Assembly: GCA_015680685.1 (NCBI GenBank)
Contig: MNCI01006604.1
Coordinates: 186,001-250,000, forward strand
DNA length: 64,000 nucleotides
Direction: 5' to 3'
From: Gnetum montanum
Taxonomy: Eukaryota > Streptophyta > Gnetopsida > Gnetales > Gnetaceae
Position 1 is the stretch's first letter; the number at the start of each line of letters is the position of its first letter. This document shows, one piece after another, positions 59,401 to 64,000 of this stretch. Under the pieces are notes generated by a model. It was given only the letters and a program-made list of their open reading frames with translations, was not told the origin of the DNA and did not search any database. A program made the position numbers and the translations under genes.

Positions 59401-59885
59401 AGGATTCTCCCCTTGATCTTGCTAGATATTGTGATGCAAATTGGGTAGGCTATTCTGATGATCATCAAAGCATGAGTGGAAACTTTTTCTTTTTAGGAAG
59501 GAGTCTTGTTTCTTAAAATACCAAGAAGAAAACTTCTATGGCTCTCTCAATATTAGATGCTGAATATATCTCTATCAATAGTTATTGTGCTCAATCACTT
59601 TAGATGAAAGAAACTCTAAAAGATTTAGAAGTAAAAGATGACTTAACACCCATTTCAATAAGAGCATCATCAATATGAAAAAAACTCCCACCCAACATTC
59701 TTGTACCAAACATACTAATATTCACCATTACTTTATATGAGAACATACTCAACATGGACATGTAAGGCTAAAGTTCATTGGAATGAAGAATCAACTATTT
59801 GATGCTTTCACCAAACCTCTAGACAAATGATGGTTGGCTTCTCTATGCAAAGATATGGGGATAGAACCTTGTCCTATCAAGTAAT
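56404..59885 (+). pseudogene. gag-pol remnant of element 9
   Basis: A gag C-terminus with knuckle remnant CLFCEKYAHIQAY lies near 56660. The protease is WYIDMIGDKSYF at about 56840; the DSGCSRHM active site is reduced to ID. A pre-integrase LWHRKLCHIN follows near 57222, then integrase with VDDYSRFTWVVFLHHKDEV at about 57485. Reverse transcriptase from about 58495 has GTKWIFRNN, EGIDFDETFTPVARLES, MMDVKSAFFN and YVDNVIF, where YVDD is expected. RNase H CDANWVGYSDDHQSMSG lies near 59430, with ALSILDAEYI. Dozens of stops and shifts leave it inactive. Confidence 0.85.
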
Positions 59886-60055
59886 TCTTTCTATTATTTC
59901 CATCTTAATAACAACCAAAAAAATTTTATATGCACCTATTTAGGAGGAGCTTGACTCACCTCCTTTTTGTTCATGTCCAGAAAAGGGGAGAAGTGCTTAT
60001 GTAGCTTATGTATATTATGATAAAGACTATCCCATTTTCTTAAGTTTTGGACATT

Positions 60056-60072
60056 ACCAAAAATGGGAAGAT
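60056..60072 (+). other. Polypurine tract of element 9
   Basis: CCAAAAATGGGAAGAT, ending directly at the 3' LTR start. Confidence 0.7.
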
Positions 60073-61336
60073 TGTTGACCTTTTGGTATGTACAAACCTT
60101 AAGATAAATGGAGAACAAGAATGTTTGTGTGATTATTGTGTTTGTAGGACAAGAACTTGAAGAACTTGAATGAAGACAAAAGAAGAAGAAAGACATCATC
60201 AAGATCTCAAGGAAGCATGTGGGAGTTCTAAGAGCATGGACAAGAAACAAAGACTTCAAAGCTCATCTCTGGTGATCAAAGGGAAGCCTCAAGTGGAGAA
60301 GAAGTTATGGTAGAAAGGCATCTCTTAAAAACAACAGAAGTTTCTCATTAAATAAAGATGTCCTTCAGTAGTGGCAGACATCGTGGCTAAAGAGAAGGAG
60401 AATTAGTGATGACATCTTGCCCAAATAGCAAACATCTACTATAAAGCAAAGATGTCTCCAAGAAACAACCTAGGTCTTGGCTAAGTTGAAGGTTTCTTAG
60501 AAGAAGACATCTCTGAAAAATAGCAAACATATTTCTAGTAAGAAAGATGGCTTCATGAAGACATCTCCACAAAGATGTCTTTCCTATGCAAAAGATGTCT
60601 TTCCAGAATTAAGATCTGATGTAGAAAGACATCTTAGTCTTGAAGAAGACATCTCCAATGACTGTTAGATAGCCATTGCACAAATTCCAAGGTAATTTTA
60701 GAAACATATTACCTATAAGAAGATTTCATTCCATTGAAAATGTATAAGAATTGTGTACTATCAAGTGTCATTATCAAGCAATCCTTGTATACACTATTCT
60801 CTTGTTATTATTCCTCATTATACTATCATTTGTCTATTATAAGTGGTAAAATTGAGTTGTACCTCAATGTACAAGGATCAGAAAAATGAGGTGCATCCTT
60901 TTCTTGTAATTCATATTTCTCTCTTGTTACCTTGTGGGGTTGATGTGCTTCTTGTAGGAAGGCATCTTACTTGAGCTTGTCAGGATCCTATGGGATTGAG
61001 TGTTGGTGTAGTGCCACAACACTCTGGAGCAAAGCTCAAGTTGTCAAGGTTGTGGGATCCTAAAAACCACATTCTAAGCTTATTGGAACCTTAAGAGGTT
61101 GATTAAATTCACTGAGATGAATCACACCAAAGTGGAGCTTAGAGCTTGTCTAGGGTGTTGTGCCCTTCAAATCCCATTTTAGAACAACAAATTTTGGAGG
61201 TATGCTAGCAAACTATCCTCTAAGTGTAGACTACCTAGGTTGGGGAACCACATTAAAATTGGTGTGTGCATTGGTTGATTAATTTTTATTTTAGTGAACT
61301 TATTCATCCCCACTTTCTAAGTTTAAAAATCCTCAA
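60073..61336 (+). repeat. 3' LTR of element 9
   Basis: About 1.26 kb, aligning end to end with the 5' LTR, including the AGATGTCT-rich part at 60320-60660. Confidence 0.88.
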
Positions 61337-61341
61337 TAAAG

Positions 61342-62587
61342 TACACTTGAAGTTCTTTTGGAATTTAATTTTAGCATGTTTGACCTTTGAAATAGTCCAA
61401 AAAATTTTAAATTTTATGTTGATGATGAGCTAAAAAATTCTAACTTTGGTATTGATATTAAGAAAAAAATTTCTAGTCTAGAACTTAAAAAATGTTTCCA
61501 TGTTTCTTCAAACTATTATTCTAAGCCGTAACAATCCCTTTTGACACCCAAACTAATGTCAAATCATGCTGTGACAATGTTTAGAAGCTTATGATGGTAA
61601 TAGATGATGCTAAATGCATTGTATTGTGATTAAGAAAGGAAAAATATGGATCCCAAGAGTACTAATGCTAGTGATCATGCTAGCATTAGTATCATCATCA
61701 ATGGAACTTAGATAATTTTTTCACAATTTTCCATTTCAATGTTCCAAGCACCTAATACCCAATTAGCTCCTAAAATGATGTTAAATTCTACCAAGGAGCT
61801 TTTATAGCTAGGATATGTGATTGATTGATGATTGTAAAAATCAAGAATCACATTTTGTTTGTACCTAAGATGCTAATTAGTGTCAACTAGGAATTCGAAC
61901 TAACTTATCATGCCTCTATAATGCCTAATTTGAAGTTGAAATGAGTTATGATAATGCTTTAAATACTTCAAAAAGCATATAGAGCAAGGAAATGCTTTTG
62001 GAGTTACTATTTTTAGAATGTTTATATAGGTAACATTGGGTTCAATATCAATTAGCATCACTTAGCTAAAAAGACCTTGGTTTGAACTTCCAAATGCAGA
62101 ACTAATGCTCATACTTTTGAAGATGGTTAGGGCCATTACTAAAAAAATGTATGAGCTTGAGATGTGTCTAGAGATGATGTTTTTGAGAATGTTTCTATAG
62201 GCAAAGCTAATGGTGACCCTAACACTAGCTTTAGCACTACTTAGCATTATTTAGCCATAAAAACCTCAATTTGGAGCTTCAAATGTTGTCAAAAATTTCC
62301 AAATTGATGCCCATCATTTTGGGGATTATTTTGTGCCATCATTAGGCATTTAGAAAATCCCAAAATGTTACTAGAGATGGTGTTTCTTATGGAGTTAGAA
62401 TCTTCAACTTGGAAAACTACACAAAATTTTTCTAACTTCCTAATAATGCTAATGTTGATCATACCATTTCATCCATTTGGTTCTTAAACATGGAGATTTA
62501 GAGGTGAAAAAATAAATACTCAATAGAAAATAATTGAATTTTTAATAAAATTTTCTTCTACATATAAACATTTGATGTACAAGAGAC
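61342..62587. other. Unassigned DNA with degenerate tandem repeat
   Basis: No coding signal. Between about 61990 and 62390 two units of roughly 180-200 bp share AGAATGTTT.TATAGG, TTAGCA.CACTTAGC.TAAAAA, CTTC.AAATG and CTAGAGATG.TGTTT; an older third unit may precede them. Confidence 0.55.
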
Positions 62588-63708
62588 TATGATGTCCAAA
62601 AACATTTGTGTTTAGAACACTGAGAGGTCGTCGAGTGTACAACCTAACCCTGGATCCATGCAAGGGATGTGTTGGAGAAAATGCAAAAGGGGTGCCCTAA
62701 ATGATCTAGTCGATTACACAGGGACTTACGTGGTGTTTAATAACTGGTTGTGAAAACTGATTTTAGAGTGTGATGCATGGAGGTTGGAATGAAAGAAAAC
62801 ATGGCACACACAATAGTAGAAACGTACTAAAGTATGTAACCAGGATAACAAGCATGCAGAAACACATAAGAATGCAACATGTATGATGCAATAGAATAAA
62901 ATAAGATCTTTGGAGAGAAAATGCACCACCCAAAAATCAGGAGAGCATAGCTAATTTGCAAAGGTATACATAATGTACAATAGGCATAGTAGGAGTGTAG
63001 TCATAGCCTCGGTGGTTCTAGGCTATGAAGTCTAGTGTTCACTATGTTGAACAGTGCTTGTCGGGTTGGTAGCCCAAAATGAAGATTAGGTGCCATATGA
63101 CAGTGTGGTGGGTGGGACCACATGTGTCCCATGTTTCGTGTGAGACACAGGACGCTAGCTACAATGCTAGACAGGGTGCTACACTGCAGTAGATAGGGTG
63201 CTATGCTGCAGTAGACATGCTTCTATGCTACAGTAGACATGGTTGCTATGCTACAGTAGACATCATTGCTATGTTGCAGTAGACATGGTGCTATGCTATG
63301 CAGCTTGACAAGGTGCTATGATACGCAACGTGATAGGATGCTATGCTATGTAGCTTCGTAGGGTGCTATGCTACACAACATAACAGGATGCTATGTTATG
63401 CTACACAACATAATAGGGTGCTACGCTATGCTACATAGTGTAACAGGGTGCTATGCTATGCTATGCTACATAGCATAACAGGATGCTATGTTGCACTATG
63501 CTATGCAGTGTAACAGGGTTCTACACTACACAGCGTAACATCTGTGTTGAAAGTGTCATCGTTCTGACACTTAGAAAAATTTTACAAATCTAGTAGTTGG
63601 AGCTAACTACACTCAAAACTTGGAAAAATATGGGCAATGTGCCACTGTTTTGACACTTAGCCATATTTTCAGTTGCAATGTCGAGACCTGAAATTTTGTG
63701 GTGTTTCA
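62588..63708 (-). repeat. 3' LTR of element 10
   Basis: About 1.12 kb, starting TGAAACACCACAAAATTTC at 63708 on the minus strand. The segment 63165-63540 is a run of about a dozen GGGTGCTATGCTACGCAAC-like units of about 22-30 bp. Confidence 0.8.
63165..63540. repeat. GTGCTATGCTACAGTAGACA-type tandem units
   Basis: Roughly fourteen imperfect units share GGTGCTATGCTA with a variable second half (CAGTAGACAT first, then CACAACATAACA). This is the counterpart of the GCGTATACGC cluster of element 8 and the GCGTAGCGTAGC cluster of element 3. Confidence 0.85.
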
Positions 63709-63730
63709 ATGGCCCCTCTTTGTTGATGTC
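63709..63730 (-). other. Polypurine tract of element 10
   Basis: The minus strand reads ACATCAACAAAGAGGGGCCA just upstream of the LTR, nearly the same as in element 8. Confidence 0.82.
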
Positions 63731-64000
63731 TGGAGGAGTGGCCCAAGAGATGTTGACAAAGAATTACAAAACACCATAGCAAATAGGCCATCAACATCAC
63801 TCATCTACACAAGATCGAATGTCATTTTACCATGCTCAAGAGTGATATGGGAATAAGGTTATGCTAAGGGACAAAGTGGTATAGGCATTTCTAGAGAGAT
63901 GAAATTTGAATGGGGGGAATGAAATGAAAATAGCAGATCATGATGTAAGATGCAAATTTAGCATGGCTATCAGTGACCATGGCATGAAGTAGTTTGCCCC

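Larger units (their letters stand above)
54901..61336 (+). mobile_element. Element 9: decayed full-length Ty1/copia element
   Basis: The 6.4-kb element has LTRs at 54901-56156 and 60073-61336, both starting TGTTGACCTTTTGGTATG. TAAAG flanks both sides (54896-54900 and 61337-61341). The order gag, protease, integrase, reverse transcriptase, RNase H is that of Ty1/copia. Motifs such as LHMD..G, the late CAQ..MK segment and the iMet primer site resemble the Sire/Tork group, a tentative call. LTRs look about 85% identical by eye, so this is an old insertion. Confidence 0.88.
62588..64000 (-). mobile_element. Element 10: 3' end of an Ogre-related element
   Basis: On the minus strand, entering from the right edge, come internal sequence (64000-63731), the polypurine tract, and then the 3' LTR (63708-62588). 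The tract and the LTR start are the same as in element 8, while the LTR body resembles those of elements 2 and 3. The body lies outside the window. Confidence 0.8.

Noticed and set aside
63165-63540. Centromeric or telomeric satellite
   Set aside because: The units are short and irregular and lie within an LTR bounded by TGAAACACC and a polypurine tract.

Overview
The window is plant nuclear DNA made almost entirely of old LTR retrotransposons inserted into one another. I find no intact host gene, no rRNA or tRNA gene and no bacterial or organellar gene. Tat/Ogre-like, Athila-like and chromovirus-like Ty3/gypsy elements and a Ty1/copia element, all heavily mutated and nested, suggest a large, slowly purged seed-plant genome; a gymnosperm would fit, but that is inference. 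Elements are numbered here from left to right.

Left nest (1-21870, all minus strand): the 5' LTR and leader of Ogre-like element 1 (1-1639) sit inside Ogre-like element 2 (1640-10646). Element 2 sits inside Ogre-like element 3 (10647-17281), and element 3 sits inside Athila-like element 4 (17282 to about 21870). Each host element probably resumes to the left of the window.

Middle (21931-36061): a decayed chromovirus-like element 5 (+) abuts a truncated relative in the opposite direction, element 6 (-). The 5' LTR of element 6 is split by a nearly complete, non-autonomous Athila-like element 7 (27735-35175, perfect 5-bp ACTAG target duplication). Element 7 contains a single N flanked by a 180-bp duplication that looks like an assembly error.

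Right (38188-64000): Ogre-like element 8 (+, 15.6 kb, both LTRs present), unassigned AT-rich DNA, copia element 9 (54901-61336, TAAAG target duplication), more unassigned DNA, and the 3' LTR of an Ogre-related element 10 (-) that runs off the right edge.

The most interesting content is in the Ogre-like family. Element 8 has the order LTR, primer site, gag, protease, then about 5.6 kb that includes a multi-exon gene on the opposite strand (48329 to 44746), then reverse transcriptase, an integrase tail and the LTR. Element 2 carries the same antisense gene in the same position, with matching introns. Degenerate arrays built on a GGCCCGAAATGGCCTTAAAC-type unit separate these modules. CG-containing palindromes (GCGTATACGC) fill the LTR U3 and also the region upstream of the antisense gene. 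Element 8 has lost RNase H and most of integrase. Reading frames throughout carry stops and frameshifts, so coding calls are pseudogenes.
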